Part shown: positions 8,740 through 18,215 of the stretch, piece by piece
Numbering within the stretch: the first letter of the stretch is position 1
How the letters are laid out: every line of letters begins with the position of its first letter
Origin: Candidatus Rokuibacteriota bacterium
Lineage (GTDB): Bacteria; Methylomirabilota; Methylomirabilia; Rokubacteriales; CSP1-6
DNA length: 44,653 nt
NCBI GenBank assembly: GCA_003220495.1
Contig: QHSP01000058.1
Coordinates: forward strand, 1-44,653
Reading direction: 5' to 3'
Notes under the pieces: generated by a model
The model's database searches: none
Seen by the model: only the letters and a program-made list of their open reading frames with translations
Told to the model about the DNA's origin: nothing
Made by a program: the position numbers and the translations under genes

Positions 8740-10535
8740 CTCCTGGGACCCTTCCCCGAGTCTTCACTCGGCAAATCGAGCTTGAGATGCAATTCTTTCA
8801 ACCGCTCGGGCGGCACGGTCCCGGGCGCTCCCATGAGGAGATCCTGCGCCTGCTGGTTCATCGGAAACGCGATGACCTCGCGGATATTCGTCTCGCCGGC
8901 GAGCAGCATCACGATCCGGTCGATCCCCGGCGCTGACCCGCCGTGGGGCGGGGCGCCGTACTTGAACGCGTTCAGCATGCCGCCGAACCGGGCCTCGACA
9001 TCCTCCCGCTCGTAGCCGGCGATCGCGAAGGCCTTGTACATGATATCCGGTCGGTGGTTGCGGATCGCGCCGCTCGAGAGCTCGACGCCGTTGCAGACGA
9101 TGTCGTACTGGTAGGCCTTGATCGTCAGCGGATCGGCGCGCTCCAGCGCCTCGAGCCCGCCTTGCGGCATCGAGAACGGGTTGTGGCTGAACTCGATCTT
9201 CTTGGTGTCCTCGTTCAGCTCGTACATCGGGAAGTCCGTCACCCAGCAGAAGCGGAAGACGTTGGCCTCGATGAGCCCGAGCTCTTCCCCGAGCCGAATC
9301 CGGACGCGGCCGGCGAGCTTCTCGGCAACTGCCTTCTTGTCGCAGACGAAGAACACGACGTCGCCGGCGCGGGCGCCGGTCGCCGCGACGAGTCGGCCGA
9401 GCCGATCCCCGTCAAGGAACTTCGCGAGCGGACCCTTCGCTCCGCCGTCGCCGAGGACGACGTAGCCGAGGCCCGGCGCCCCTTGATCGCGCGCCCACTG
9501 CCCGAGCTTGTCGAAGAAGCTCCGCGGCTGGGCCGAGGCGCCCGGCGCCGGCACCGCGCGGACGATCGCGCCCGCCTCCACCGCCGTGGCGAACGCCGAG
9601 AAGCTCGAGCCGCGGAAGACGTCGGTCACGTCGGCGATCAGAATGGGATTGCGGAGATCAGGCTTGTCGGTTCCATACTTCGTCATCGCCTCGTCGAACG
9701 GGATCCGCGGGAACGGCGCCGGCGTCACCGCGGCGCCGCCCGCGAACTCCTCGAAGACTCCATGGAGGACCGGCTCGATCGTCGCGAAGATGTCCTCCTG
9801 CGTGACGAAGGCCATCTCGAAGTCGAGCTGGTAGAACTCGCCCGGCGAGCGATCCGCGCGGCCGTCCTCGTCGCGGAAGCACGGCGCGATCTGGAAGTAG
9901 CGGTCGAACCCGGCGGTCATCAGGAGCTGCTTGAACTGCTGGGGCGCTTGCGGCAGCGCGTAGAACTTTCCCGGATGCACCCGGCTTGGCACCAGGTAGT
10001 CTCGTGCCCCTTCGGGCGAGCTCGACGTGAGGATCGGCGTCTGGAACTCGGTGAACCCCGCCTCGATCATCCGGCGGCGGATGGACGCGATGACGCGGCT
10101 GCGCAGCACGACGTTGCGATGGAGCTTCTCGCGCCGAAGGTCGAGAAACCGGTAGCGTAGGCGCGTCTCCTCGGGGAACTCGGCGTCGCTGTTGACCTGC
10201 AGCGGCAGCGGATCCGCCGGGGACTGCACGATCAGCTCGGCGACCGCCAGCTCGATCTCGCCCGTCGGCAGCTTCGGGTTGACCGCGGCGGGCGCCCGCG
10301 GGACGACCTTGCCGGCCACGGTGATCACGCTCTCGAGACGCAGCGGCTCGGCGACCTTGAACAAGGGGCTCGAACCGTCGAGCACGCACTGCGTGATCCC
10401 GTAGTGGTCACGGAGATCGAGGAACAACAGGTTGCCGTGATCGCGCTTGCGGTGGATCCAGCCCGAGAGTCGGACCGTGAGCCCGGCGTACTCGCGCCGC
10501 AGCTCGCCGCAAGTATGCGTCCTGAGGCTAGCCAT
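8736..10535 (-). CDS. aspS: Aspartate--tRNA(Asp/Asn) ligase, probably non-discriminating
   Basis: Class II synthetase of 599 residues with an N-terminal OB-fold anticodon domain, the catalytic core ([18 protein letters not shown]) and the bacterial GAD insertion. At the site that distinguishes relaxed from strict enzymes this protein has His33 in RDHG; E. coli, a discriminating AspRS, has Leu there, while the relaxed Pseudomonas enzyme has His31. This suggests it also makes Asp-tRNA(Asn), which would need GatCAB elsewhere. Start ATG 10535 gives a normal N-terminus (MASLRTH) and overlaps the end of hisS by 8 bases; a longer frame upstream lies over hisS. The 3' end overlaps phoH. Confidence 0.95.
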   Translation of the reverse strand: MASLRTHTCGELRREYAGLTVRLSGWIHRKRDHGNLLFLDLRDHYGITQCVLDGSSPLFKVAEPLRLESVITVAGKVVPRAPAAVNPKLPTGEIELAVAELIVQSPADPLPLQVNSDAEFPEETRLRYRFLDLRREKLHRNVVLRSRVIASIRRRMIEAGFTEFQTPILTSSSPEGARDYLVPSRVHPGKFYALPQAPQQFKQLLMTAGFDRYFQIAPCFRDEDGRADRSPGEFYQLDFEMAFVTQEDIFATIEPVLHGVFEEFAGGAAVTPAPFPRIPFDEAMTKYGTDKPDLRNPILIADVTDVFRGSSFSAFATAVEAGAIVRAVPAPGASAQPRSFFDKLGQWARDQGAPGLGYVVLGDGGAKGPLAKFLDGDRLGRLVAATGARAGDVVFFVCDKKAVAEKLAGRVRIRLGEELGLIEANVFRFCWVTDFPMYELNEDTKKIEFSHNPFSMPQGGLEALERADPLTIKAYQYDIVCNGVELSSGAIRNHRPDIMYKAFAIAGYEREDVEARFGGMLNAFKYGAPPHGGSAPGIDRIVMLLAGETNIREVIAFPMNQQAQDLLMGAPGTVPPERLKELHLKLDLPSEDSGKGPRS

Positions 10536-11832
10536 CCGTGCCGTCCCCACCCGCCGCACGGCGCGCCAGCGGCTTGATCTCGGGACCATCCGGGCCCGGT
10601 CGAAGCACGGCGTACGAGCCGAACCCCTCGCCGGCCAGGTCGTCGAGCTGCTTGGCGAGGTTCTTCCGCTTGAGCGTCAGCGACACGACGCGCTCGCCAT
10701 TCCGCAGTCGACTGGCGGAGGCCACCACGTCGGTCAGGGGATCGTCTCGATCGAAGAGGAACGCGATGCGTTCGCGCTCCGATGCGGCGCTTCCGCTGCG
10801 CTCTTCGAGGATCGACACCACGCGCTCGAACCCGATCGAGAAGCCGCACGCCGGCACGTCGTGCCCGAGCAGTCGGCCGACCATCCGATCGTATCGGCCG
10901 CCGCCGGCGATCGCCGACGCGCCGCCGCCGTAGAGCGCTTCGAAGATGGGGCCGGTGTAGTAACCCATGCCGCGGACCAGGCTCGGGTCGAACTCGAGGG
11001 TGGTCTGATCACCAGCCTCTCGCGCGACCGCTCGCACGATCGTGCGCAAGCCCTCCGCGGCCTCGGCGGCCGCTGGGGCGATCTTCGCCAGGCGCTCGAG
11101 CCTGCCGTCGGGCGAGCGATCCTCGGTCGAGCGGAAGAGCTCGAAGAGCTTGGCGATTGCGCCATCGTCGTAGCCGGCCTCGCGAAGCTCCCGCTCGACT
11201 CCCTCCGGCCCGATCTTGTCCAGCTTGTCCAGGGTGATGAAGAACTCGCCGTGGCGAGAGGCGTCGACGCCACAGTGGGTGGCCATCGCCGCGAGGATTC
11301 GTCGATCGTTCACACGGATCCGCGGCTGCTCGAGGCCAAGCGCCACGAGGGCCGCGGAGGTCGCCAGGATGAGCTCGATCTCGGCGATCTCGGAGGCGAC
11401 GCCGAGGACGTCGATGTCGCACTGGGTGAACTGGCGGAAACGGCCTTTCTGGGGCCGCTCGGCTCGCCAGACGGGGCCGATCTGGATCGCCTTGAACGGG
11501 TCCGGCAACGTCGCGCGATTGTGGGCGTAATACCGCGCCAGCGGCACCGTGAGATCGAAGCGCAGACCGAGATCGGCGAGGTCGTCCTCACCGTGCGTCG
11601 CCGCCGCGTCCAGCTTCGCGCCCCGCTTCAGGACCTTGTAGATCAGCTTCTCGTTCTCGCCTCCGCCGCTGCCCAGCAAGAGCCGCAGATTCTCGAGCGC
11701 CGGTGTCTCGACCCGACGAAAGCCGTAGCGCTTGTACGTGGCGAGGATCATGGCCGATGCCCGGTCGCGAAGCTCTACCTCGGGCGGGAGCAGATCCTTC
11801 ATGCCGCGCGGCGGTGCCGTATCGAGTTTCAC
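10528..11832 (-). CDS. hisS: Histidine--tRNA ligase
   Basis: Class II synthetase that charges tRNA-His; 434 residues. Recognisable parts are the N-terminal [10 protein letters not shown], motif 2 around [18 protein letters not shown], the HisRS-specific [15 protein letters not shown] segment, and the GGGRYDRM and [10 protein letters not shown] motifs, then the C-terminal anticodon domain. Start is GTG 11832. It heads the minus-strand operon hisS-aspS-phoH-ybeY-era-recO-glyS. Confidence 0.95.
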   Translation of the reverse strand: MKLDTAPPRGMKDLLPPEVELRDRASAMILATYKRYGFRRVETPALENLRLLLGSGGGENEKLIYKVLKRGAKLDAAATHGEDDLADLGLRFDLTVPLARYYAHNRATLPDPFKAIQIGPVWRAERPQKGRFRQFTQCDIDVLGVASEIAEIELILATSAALVALGLEQPRIRVNDRRILAAMATHCGVDASRHGEFFITLDKLDKIGPEGVERELREAGYDDGAIAKLFELFRSTEDRSPDGRLERLAKIAPAAAEAAEGLRTIVRAVAREAGDQTTLEFDPSLVRGMGYYTGPIFEALYGGGASAIAGGGRYDRMVGRLLGHDVPACGFSIGFERVVSILEERSGSAASERERIAFLFDRDDPLTDVVASASRLRNGERVVSLTLKRKNLAKQLDDLAGEGFGSYAVLRPGPDGPEIKPLARRAAGGDGTDG

Positions 11833-11898
11833 AGTCGCTCCGCTCGGCGGACGGACACGCGGCGCGGGGCCGTCGCGAGCGCGGTCTGGTGACGCGGG

Positions 11899-11904
11899 AT
11901 CATA
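11899..11904 (-). promoter_or_regulatory. Possible -10 of the hisS operon
   Basis: In the 120-base gap before hisS the minus strand has TATGAT (11904-11899), five of six matches to the -10 consensus, about 66 bases before the GTG start. No good -35 is visible at 17 bases. No intrinsic terminator for the upstream gene is visible in this gap. Confidence 0.3.
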
Positions 11905-11952
11905 AGGGGGAAGCGTAACGGAATCAGGCCGACGGACGGACGCGTGCTGGGC

Positions 11953-13806
11953 TCACTCCGAGGTCGTCATGATGATCTGCGTTTCGCCCTCGGTTTGACG
12001 AAAGTTCGTGTAGCGAACCACCGCGGCCACCAGCGACGGAGGCCCGCCCTCACCCGGAACGGCGCCGAGAGCCATCACCGTGCCCTCGAAGCCCGAGTTG
12101 ACGGTCTGGAACCGATAGCCGGCCGGCCCCTTGTAGATCACCGCCAGCCGTCCAGGGATCTGGTTCTGCGGCACGACGATCTCCTCGATGCCGTCGCCGT
12201 CCAGATCCACGGACAGCGGCATCGGCTCCGGGGAATACACGTAGGTCCGCCCACCGCGCTCGATCTGCGTCTCCACGCCGAGCTTGCCCATGCCGGTCCC
12301 GACCGGCGTCGAGGTCCGGAACATATCCTCGGTATCGACCGTGATCCGCAGCCGATTGTATTCATCGATGAAGGCCAGGGCACGCGCGCCCTTGCCGGGG
12401 ATGTTGCTATAGGTCGCGCCCGTCGCCCGGAAGCTGCTCGGGACCCGGACCTTGCCGTCCGTGACGAGCTTGCCGTTTCGCAGAATCATGCGCGTCGCGT
12501 CGCCCTGCTTGAAGAAACCCGTCTGGGCGAACGCCTGGGCCCACAGCGTCTTCTTCACGCCGTCGCCGTTCGCGTCGACGGCGATGAGAATCTCGTTCAC
12601 TTCGTCGACGGCCACGACCGCCTTCTGGTCCTTGGTCGTCAGGATCAGCGAGTTGACGAGGATCGCCTGGATCGCGCTGTAGCGGTTGACCACGACGTGG
12701 ATGGCGCCGTCGTTGGACAGCTCGGCGAGCTGGATGCTGAAGACCCTCGCGCGGCTGTCAGGCTTGTACGTCCACTCCGGCTCGAGGACGCGCTCTGGCG
12801 TGATCCGGTAGAGCCATACGCGCTCGCCGTCCGAGATGACCATGCGCGCGATCTTGTCCTTCGACCCGACCGCGATGTCCATCGAGGCGATGATGAACGG
12901 GAACTTTGCGACCTCTTTCAGCGGGATCGCCTGCTCCCCGCTCGAGTACGTGCCCGCGTCGAGCTCGCCGTAGAGCAGCCGGGCGAGGAACGAGCGCTGC
13001 TGGTTCGGCGTCTGGCTGTCCCGCTTCTGACCGGATGCCGAGTAGTCACCCTTGGCGGGCGGCTTGATCGACGCGGGCACGAAGAGCGCCGTGTTCAAGC
13101 GGGCGCTGGTGCGGGGGAAGCTGAACAGGCGGACGTCCATGTACGGCTTGCTCTGGACGCGCGAGAACGCGACGACCAGGAGATGCTCGACCTTGAAACG
13201 CTCCGCGACGGTGTCGAGCCCCTTGCCCGCCAGCACGTCCTCGCGCTTCACGCCCTGCTGATTGATCCACACCCCGATCGCGTCGCCCAGACCGATCTGG
13301 AAGCGGCCGGTCCGAGTGAGGGCGTCGATCATCTCGTGGACCGCTGCGTCGGCCAGGGTTTCCTTGACGCCCGGCTCGACGAGGGGCACCAGGCTCAGCT
13401 TGATCTTTCCGGCTGAGATCCTCGCTCGATCGCCTGGCTGCACCTCGCTGCCCGGGCTCGCCGTACCGGTCGAGTAGGCCTCGAACACCTGCTGGATGGC
13501 CAGCCGACCGAGGTGCTGTTCCGTCCGGCCGAGCACCTCGCCGGTCTTCGGGTGACGGAGCTCGCGGCCCTGCCGGTAGAGAGCGAGCTCGACGCCGGCG
13601 ACGAGGCCGTCTTTGCTGCCGACCCCGAGTGTGATCGTCCCGTTCTGGACCTCGATCACCTCGCCGTCGACCTTGGGAAAGAGGGCCTGAACTTGATCGA
13701 CGACCACACCGAGGCTGGGCGCCGCAGTCTGGGCTCCCGACGTCCCGGAGCCCCACAGAGCGGCGAGGACACCAAGGGCGACAATACGAGCCGTGGATCG
13801 GCTCAT
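11953..13806 (-). CDS. Exported protein: FlgT_C-like module, CsgG-like region and FG-GAP-like C-terminal half
   Basis: No gene name recognised. The 617-residue protein begins with a signal peptide (about 1-25, cleavage near GAQ-TAA). Residues ~45-135 form a small beta-rich module with HPKTGEVLG and GDRARI, resembling the C-terminal domain of the flagellar/envelope protein FlgT. Residues ~140-260 resemble the curli-secretion CsgG fold loosely (VPLVEPG, GRFQIG). The C-terminal half has FG-GAP/VCBS-like blades with Asp-rich loops such as DANGDGVKK and DLDGDGIEE, suggesting a beta-propeller with bound calcium. The same N-terminal module occurs in the proteins at 20359-21084 and 21113-21928. Likely periplasmic or outer-membrane associated; function unknown. 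Confidence 0.8.
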   Translation of the reverse strand: MSRSTARIVALGVLAALWGSGTSGAQTAAPSLGVVVDQVQALFPKVDGEVIEVQNGTITLGVGSKDGLVAGVELALYRQGRELRHPKTGEVLGRTEQHLGRLAIQQVFEAYSTGTASPGSEVQPGDRARISAGKIKLSLVPLVEPGVKETLADAAVHEMIDALTRTGRFQIGLGDAIGVWINQQGVKREDVLAGKGLDTVAERFKVEHLLVVAFSRVQSKPYMDVRLFSFPRTSARLNTALFVPASIKPPAKGDYSASGQKRDSQTPNQQRSFLARLLYGELDAGTYSSGEQAIPLKEVAKFPFIIASMDIAVGSKDKIARMVISDGERVWLYRITPERVLEPEWTYKPDSRARVFSIQLAELSNDGAIHVVVNRYSAIQAILVNSLILTTKDQKAVVAVDEVNEILIAVDANGDGVKKTLWAQAFAQTGFFKQGDATRMILRNGKLVTDGKVRVPSSFRATGATYSNIPGKGARALAFIDEYNRLRITVDTEDMFRTSTPVGTGMGKLGVETQIERGGRTYVYSPEPMPLSVDLDGDGIEEIVVPQNQIPGRLAVIYKGPAGYRFQTVNSGFEGTVMALGAVPGEGGPPSLVAAVVRYTNFRQTEGETQIIMTTSE

Positions 13807-13833
13807 GCGGGTACTGACGGCAGCATCAGCCCG

Positions 13834-13862
13834 AGGCTAGCCCAGGGGGTAGGGAGAGTCAA
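13834..13862 (-). promoter_or_regulatory. Candidate promoter of the exported repeat protein
   Basis: The minus strand has TTGACT (13862-13857), 17 bases, then TAGCCT (13839-13834), which keeps the three most conserved -10 positions. It lies immediately after the porin terminator and about 28 bases before the ATG at 13806, so this gene can be expressed independently of the porins. Confidence 0.45.
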
Positions 13863-13866
13863 GGAA

Positions 13867-13914
13867 TGGGGAAAAAGAAACGGGGCATGGGCGATCCTGC
13901 CGCCCATGCCCCGT
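13867..13914 (-). terminator. Intrinsic terminator after the porin pair
   Basis: A perfect 14-base-pair stem (13880-13893 with 13901-13914, loop of 7) is followed on the minus strand by a run of Ts interrupted by one C (from 13880 down to 13871). It lies 15 bases after the porin stop codon at 13930 and is the clearest Rho-independent terminator in the window. Confidence 0.9.
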
Positions 13915-13929
13915 CGTGACCACGACGAC

Positions 13930-15600
13930 TTAGAAGGACAACCTCACGCGCGCGGCCGCATAGTACGCGTCATTCTGATCGCGCTTCACGGCAACGCCGT
14001 TCAGCAGCTCCGTCGTCTTCAACGCCGAACCCGCCGCCAGGTAGTAGCCGGCCAGGTCGAACGCCGCGTTCGGAGCGAACCGCCAGGTGAAGCCAGCGTT
14101 GACTTCAGTGCCGATGTAGTTGGAATCACCCTTAGCGAAGCTGTTGCTATTCACGGCAGTCCGGGTCGCGCAGCCGGCGTTGCTCGTCGCCACAGTGAGC
14201 GCGGGGCACCCGGTGTCCGTGTCGACCTCCTCCGCCGACCACGTCGGCGCCACCACTCCGTACACGCTCAGAGCGGGCGTGATGCTGTAGGTTGCCCGCA
14301 ATGCGAACTGCAGCCGGCCGTAGCGGTCGTAGCCGATGTTCGTGTCCATCTGCTGGTTGGCGCCGCCACCACCGTTGAAGTAGTCAACGCCGAGACCGAG
14401 GATTCCGAGCCAGCCACCGCTCCAGTACCCGGTATCGAGGTCGATCGGCTCGTAGTACCGCTTGCTCAGCGCCAGGTTATCCCGCGCCTTGTTACCCGTG
14501 CTGTACGCGCCCCGGGCTTCGAGAAGCAGCGGACCGAGCTGATAGCTGCCGATGACGTCAATGAGCCAGGCCGCGGCCTCACCGTCTTGCCGTCCAGGCA
14601 GTCCGTTCGCCTTGATCGCCTGGGTTTGGTAGTTACCCCACTGGTACGAGATCGTCGGGTCGAGGCCAAACGGCCCGACGCGCCAGCGCGCGTCGAGACC
14701 GATCGTGTAGCGCTCTTCGTGGAGGGCCGAGTCGCCCGCCAAGTTGCCGCCACCCACCGCGCCCGCGCCCGCGATGTTGCCGCCGACGCTCCGGACGTTG
14801 GTCGCGCTACGCCGGGACGAGCCGGCCGTCGCGCCATCCGCATGGAACCACGAGAACATCGGCTTCAGGTCCAGACCCTTGAACGGCGTGAACTCCGGGC
14901 TGATGATGAACGCGTAGTCCTCGCCACGGCTCGTCCGCGCCGCGGCCAGCGACCGGTTGCCGCCCGCCAGCTGGTCCTCGACGATCACGAAGGCGAAGTG
15001 ATTCTTGATGTCCGGGGTGAACGTCGAGTAGAGATCCAACCCCGCGAAGTCGCCGTTCGCGTAGTACACCTTGTAGTTGGCGATGGTCCCGAACGGCTGA
15101 CCGCCCGCCCGCGCCACCGTCAAGAACGGAATGAACGGCAGGAGGCTATCCTTGCCGGTCAGGTCGAACTCGGTGTAGATCCACTTGATCTCGATCATGC
15201 CGCCGACGTCGGTGTTGACGTCCAGAGCGCCGTTCGAGCCGCTCTTGGTGCAGCCGGCGCACCCGCCGGCCGACCCGGTGGCGTTGCCCGGGAAGCCGCC
15301 GTCGTTGACACCGCCCTGGCCGTACATCAGGTCGATTTCGAGACCGAGCACGGCTTTGGTCCGTCCGACCGCGAACTCGAAGTCGGGACGGAAACGGGTC
15401 CGGGCGTACCACTCACGATCGTTGTCGCGAGAGTAGTTCCCGTCGTAGAAGTTCCGACCAGCCGCCGTGATCTGGTCGAACGTCCCGACGATCGTCACCT
15501 TCGGCGCCGGCGGAGCCGCGGGCGCCTGCGCGAACACAGACGGCGCCAGCATCGCGAGGGTGACGAAGGCAAGTACTGCGGTAACAAGCCATCTCCTCAT
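13930..15600 (-). CDS. Outer-membrane porin, first of a tandem pair
   Basis: 556-residue exported beta-barrel protein. It has a signal peptide (about 1-25, ending FAQ-APA), alternating amphipathic strands throughout, many Tyr/Trp/Phe residues and a C-terminal Phe (RVRLSF), the usual outer-membrane assembly signal. It probably forms a diffusion channel; the substrate cannot be told from sequence. The start is ATG 15600, preceded by a strong Shine-Dalgarno (GAGGAGG); an upstream in-frame start at 15630 is unlikely. Loops contain paired cysteines (GGCAGC near residue 115, and CPAL...GC near 470). It is closely similar to the neighbouring gene at 15696-17351. Confidence 0.88.
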   Translation of the reverse strand: MRRWLVTAVLAFVTLAMLAPSVFAQAPAAPPAPKVTIVGTFDQITAAGRNFYDGNYSRDNDREWYARTRFRPDFEFAVGRTKAVLGLEIDLMYGQGGVNDGGFPGNATGSAGGCAGCTKSGSNGALDVNTDVGGMIEIKWIYTEFDLTGKDSLLPFIPFLTVARAGGQPFGTIANYKVYYANGDFAGLDLYSTFTPDIKNHFAFVIVEDQLAGGNRSLAAARTSRGEDYAFIISPEFTPFKGLDLKPMFSWFHADGATAGSSRRSATNVRSVGGNIAGAGAVGGGNLAGDSALHEERYTIGLDARWRVGPFGLDPTISYQWGNYQTQAIKANGLPGRQDGEAAAWLIDVIGSYQLGPLLLEARGAYSTGNKARDNLALSKRYYEPIDLDTGYWSGGWLGILGLGVDYFNGGGGANQQMDTNIGYDRYGRLQFALRATYSITPALSVYGVVAPTWSAEEVDTDTGCPALTVATSNAGCATRTAVNSNSFAKGDSNYIGTEVNAGFTWRFAPNAAFDLAGYYLAAGSALKTTELLNGVAVKRDQNDAYYAAARVRLSF

Positions 15601-15695
15601 TACTGCCTCCTCAGAAGTGGTGAGCAGCAATCAGCCTGTTGCCAGAAAACTCAACGCCGACATCACCAACCACAACAACCGCCTGCAACACGTCG

Positions 15696-17351
15696 CTAAA
15701 AGGCCAGTCGAATACGCGCCGCCACCTGGTAGCCGTCGTTGGATTTGCGCCGCACGACCGCGCCGTTCAGAGTCTCAGCCGTATCCAGCGCGTCCCCGGC
15801 GAACAGGTAGGACCCCACCAGATCGAAGGCGGTGTTCGGGGCGAACCGCCAGGTGAGCCCGAGGTTCACCTCGGTGCCCAGATAGCGAGATTCGCCCTCG
15901 ACCCAGCTTTTGTCCGCACCTTGTGCGCCCAACGTGGTGCGCGGGACGTTCCCGGCCCCTGCGTTCGCGGTCGTGCTGGCCGGGGTCACGCTGGTGTCGG
16001 TGTCGACCTTCTCGGCCGTCCACATCGGCGCTGCGATCCCGTATACGCTGAACGCTGGAGTGATGCTGTAGGTCACTCTCCCCGCGAGGGTCGCGAGACC
16101 GAACCGGTCGTAGGTGATCCATCGGGTCATCGGCAGGAACCCACCGTTGAAATAGTCGACACCGGTGGTCCAGATCTGGCTCCATCCCGTGAAGTAGCTC
16201 CCGTCACCGTCGAGCGGCTGGTAGTAGCGGATGCTCTTGGCCAGGTTGTCCCGCGCCTTGTTACCGGTGGTGTAGACGCCGCGAGCTTCGAGGAGTAGCG
16301 GACCCAGCTGATAGCTGCCGATCATGTCGACGAACCAGGCGCTCATGTCGGCCTCGACCGTCCCGACTGAGCCGTCGCTTCGAAACGCCTGGCTGTCCTT
16401 GGTTCCGAATTGGTAGTAGACCGTCGGGTCGAATCCAAAGGGACCCACTCGCCACCGCATGTCGAGACCGACGGTGTATCGGTTCTCGTGGAGGGTCGAG
16501 TCGCCGGCCGTGGTCGTGGAGCCGGCGGCCGCCGGTCCGTTGGTCGTTCCGCCCGCGGTGCCGATGTTCGCGTGGTTACCGCGGGTGCTGGAGCTCGTCA
16601 GGCCGTCCGCGTGGAACCACGAGAACAGCGGCTTGATGTCGAGACCCTTGAACGGGGTGATCTCGGGGCTGACGATGAAGGCATAATCCTCGCCGCGGCT
16701 CGTCCGCGCCGCGGCCAATGAGCGGTTACCACCAGCAAGCTGGTCCTCGACGACCACGTAGGCGAAGGCGAGCTTGACGTTCGGCGAGAACGTGGTGATC
16801 GTCGACAAACCGGCAAAATCGCCGTTGGCGTAGGCGGCCGTCTTGTAGCCGGCCAGGCTGGCGAACGGCTGGCCACCCAGGCGCGCGACCGTCGCCACCG
16901 GGATGAACGGCATCAGGCTGTCCTTGCCCGTGAGGTCGAACTCCGTGTAGATCCACTTGATCTCGATCATGCCGCCGACGTCGGTGTTGATGTCGAGGCA
17001 GCCGTTCGTGTTCGCTTTGCAGTTCGAGGCGCCCGTCGTGTTGCCCGGGAAGCCTCCGTCGTTGACTCCCATCTGGCCATAGCCGAGATCGATTTCGAGG
17101 CCCAGTACGGCCTTGGTCCGCCCGACGGCGAACTCGAAGTCGGGACGGAAGCGCGTCCTGGCGTACCACTCGCGGTCGTTGTCACGGGAGAAGTTGGCGT
17201 CGTAAAAGTTCCTGCCGGCTGCCGTCACCTGATCGAACAGTCCCGTGATGGTGACTTTCGGCGCCGGCACCGGCGCCTGCGCCAGGCACGGCGTCACCAG
17301 GACCACCAGAAGCAGCAGAGCGAGAAGAGCGGGAACGAGGGTCCTGTTCAT
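15696..17351 (-). CDS. Outer-membrane porin, second of a tandem pair
   Basis: 551-residue paralogue of the downstream porin. The signal peptide is about 1-25 (CLAQ-APV), and the mature N-terminus is nearly the same as its neighbour's: GRNFYDANFSRDNDREWYA against GRNFYDGNYSRDNDREWYA. It ends in RIRLAF with the terminal Phe of outer-membrane barrels. The pairs differ mainly in segments that should be extracellular loops, including a loop with two cysteines (NCKANTNGC). The 95-base gap to the next porin has no clear terminator, so both may be on one transcript. Upstream lies a promoter with an inverted repeat at the predicted start. Confidence 0.88.
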   Translation of the reverse strand: MNRTLVPALLALLLLVVLVTPCLAQAPVPAPKVTITGLFDQVTAAGRNFYDANFSRDNDREWYARTRFRPDFEFAVGRTKAVLGLEIDLGYGQMGVNDGGFPGNTTGASNCKANTNGCLDINTDVGGMIEIKWIYTEFDLTGKDSLMPFIPVATVARLGGQPFASLAGYKTAAYANGDFAGLSTITTFSPNVKLAFAYVVVEDQLAGGNRSLAAARTSRGEDYAFIVSPEITPFKGLDIKPLFSWFHADGLTSSSTRGNHANIGTAGGTTNGPAAAGSTTTAGDSTLHENRYTVGLDMRWRVGPFGFDPTVYYQFGTKDSQAFRSDGSVGTVEADMSAWFVDMIGSYQLGPLLLEARGVYTTGNKARDNLAKSIRYYQPLDGDGSYFTGWSQIWTTGVDYFNGGFLPMTRWITYDRFGLATLAGRVTYSITPAFSVYGIAAPMWTAEKVDTDTSVTPASTTANAGAGNVPRTTLGAQGADKSWVEGESRYLGTEVNLGLTWRFAPNTAFDLVGSYLFAGDALDTAETLNGAVVRRKSNDGYQVAARIRLAF

Positions 17352-17422
17352 CTCGGACCTCCCCGAAGCCGGACGGCACTGCCCTGGAGTCTCGCGCGGG
17401 TCGCCACGGCTGATATCAAGTG

Positions 17423-17450
17423 TGCACGGCGAGCCCCTGCACGCCGTGCA
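17423..17450. repeat. Perfect 9-base inverted repeat at the porin promoter
   Basis: TGCACGGCG (17423-17431) and its exact complement CGCCGTGCA (17442-17450) are separated by 10 bases. For the minus-strand porin promoter the predicted transcription start (about 17445) falls inside the right arm, an operator-like position. On the plus strand a T-run follows, so it also looks like a terminator, but no plus-strand gene ends here. Confidence 0.55.
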
Positions 17451-17451
17451 A

Positions 17452-17481
17452 TTTTTACTGCATAGACAGCATCAACGTCAA
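17452..17481 (-). promoter_or_regulatory. Candidate porin promoter
   Basis: The minus strand shows TTGACG (17481-17476), an 18-base spacer and a weak -10 TAAAAA (17457-17452) in an AT-rich patch that stands out from the GC-rich surroundings. The 180-base gap 17352-17531 holds this, the inverted repeat and about 95 bases of leader. Confidence 0.45.
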
Positions 17482-17531
17482 GAAAAAATCTTGGTAGGAA
17501 AAACAGCTACTTGCAGTTCTCAGCCGAGCTT

Positions 17532-18215
17532 TTAGCCGCCCTCTCCCATGGCTTTCAGCCGGTCGAGCGCGGCCTGACCGACGGGCGAGTCGGGACCCAG
17601 CTGGCGCGCCTGGCGGAACGCCGCCTTCGCCTCGTCTCGGCGGTTCTCAGCGATGAAAACGAGGCCGAGGTTGTAGTAGGCGGTTTGCATTTTCGGATCG
17701 AGGCTGATCGCGAACCGAAGCGTCTGCTCGGCTTCCCGATATTGCTTCAGGTGGTACAGCGCGAGGCCGAGGTTCTGGTTCGCGCTCTCGGGAATCGTCA
17801 AGGTCGGCAGCTCGAGCGCTTTCCGGTAGCTCACGACCGCCTCTTGCCAGCGGCGCGACTCGGCGAGCGCCGTACCCATGTGGAAGTGAGCGTCGGCGTA
17901 CATGGGATTCAGCTCGATGGCCTTCTTGAAATGCTCGAGCGCCATATCAGGGCGTCCGAGCTCGAGCAGGACCACGCCGAGCGTGTCGCGATAGGTCGCA
18001 TTCGACGGGTTGACATTAATGGCCTCCTGAAGGGAAGCCAGCGCCCCCGCCGGCTGTTTGTCGTTCAGATAGCTGAGCGCGCGATCGTAGGCCGCACGCG
18101 CCTGAAGCTTCTGGACTTCGGCCTGTTTCTCCGCTTCCTTCGTGCTGGAGCATCCGATCAAAAAACCCAGGGCACACAGAGTCAGAGTCAGCCAAAGTCC
18201 GTGTCTTCTTGACAC
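17532..18215 (-). CDS. TPR-repeat lipoprotein
   Basis: 227-residue lipoprotein: the N-terminus VSRRHGLWLTLTLCALGFLIGCSS has a lipobox (LIGC) at about residue 24, so the mature protein is lipidated. The rest is a run of about four to five tetratricopeptide repeats (for example ATYRDTLGVVLLELGRPDMALEHFKKAIELNP), which usually scaffold protein contacts; PilF/PilW- and NlpI-like lipoproteins have this layout, but I cannot assign one. Start: GTG 18215 with GGGGAGG seven bases upstream. A longer frame to 18446 would overlap the divergent gene and lacks a signal. It lies upstream of the porins. Confidence 0.85.
   Translation of the reverse strand: MSRRHGLWLTLTLCALGFLIGCSSTKEAEKQAEVQKLQARAAYDRALSYLNDKQPAGALASLQEAINVNPSNATYRDTLGVVLLELGRPDMALEHFKKAIELNPMYADAHFHMGTALAESRRWQEAVVSYRKALELPTLTIPESANQNLGLALYHLKQYREAEQTLRFAISLDPKMQTAYYNLGLVFIAENRRDEAKAAFRQARQLGPDSPVGQAALDRLKAMGEGG

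Noticed and set aside
13513-15699. Long plus-strand frame opposite the exported protein and the first porin
   Set aside because: Arg/Val/Asp-rich translation typical of a shadow frame in GC-rich DNA; the minus-strand porin has signal peptide, ribosome site, terminator and barrel ending.
17423-17460. Intrinsic terminator on the plus strand (hairpin plus T-run)
   Set aside because: No plus-strand gene ends nearby; the repeat lies at the predicted start of the minus-strand porin promoter, so an operator or leader hairpin fits better.
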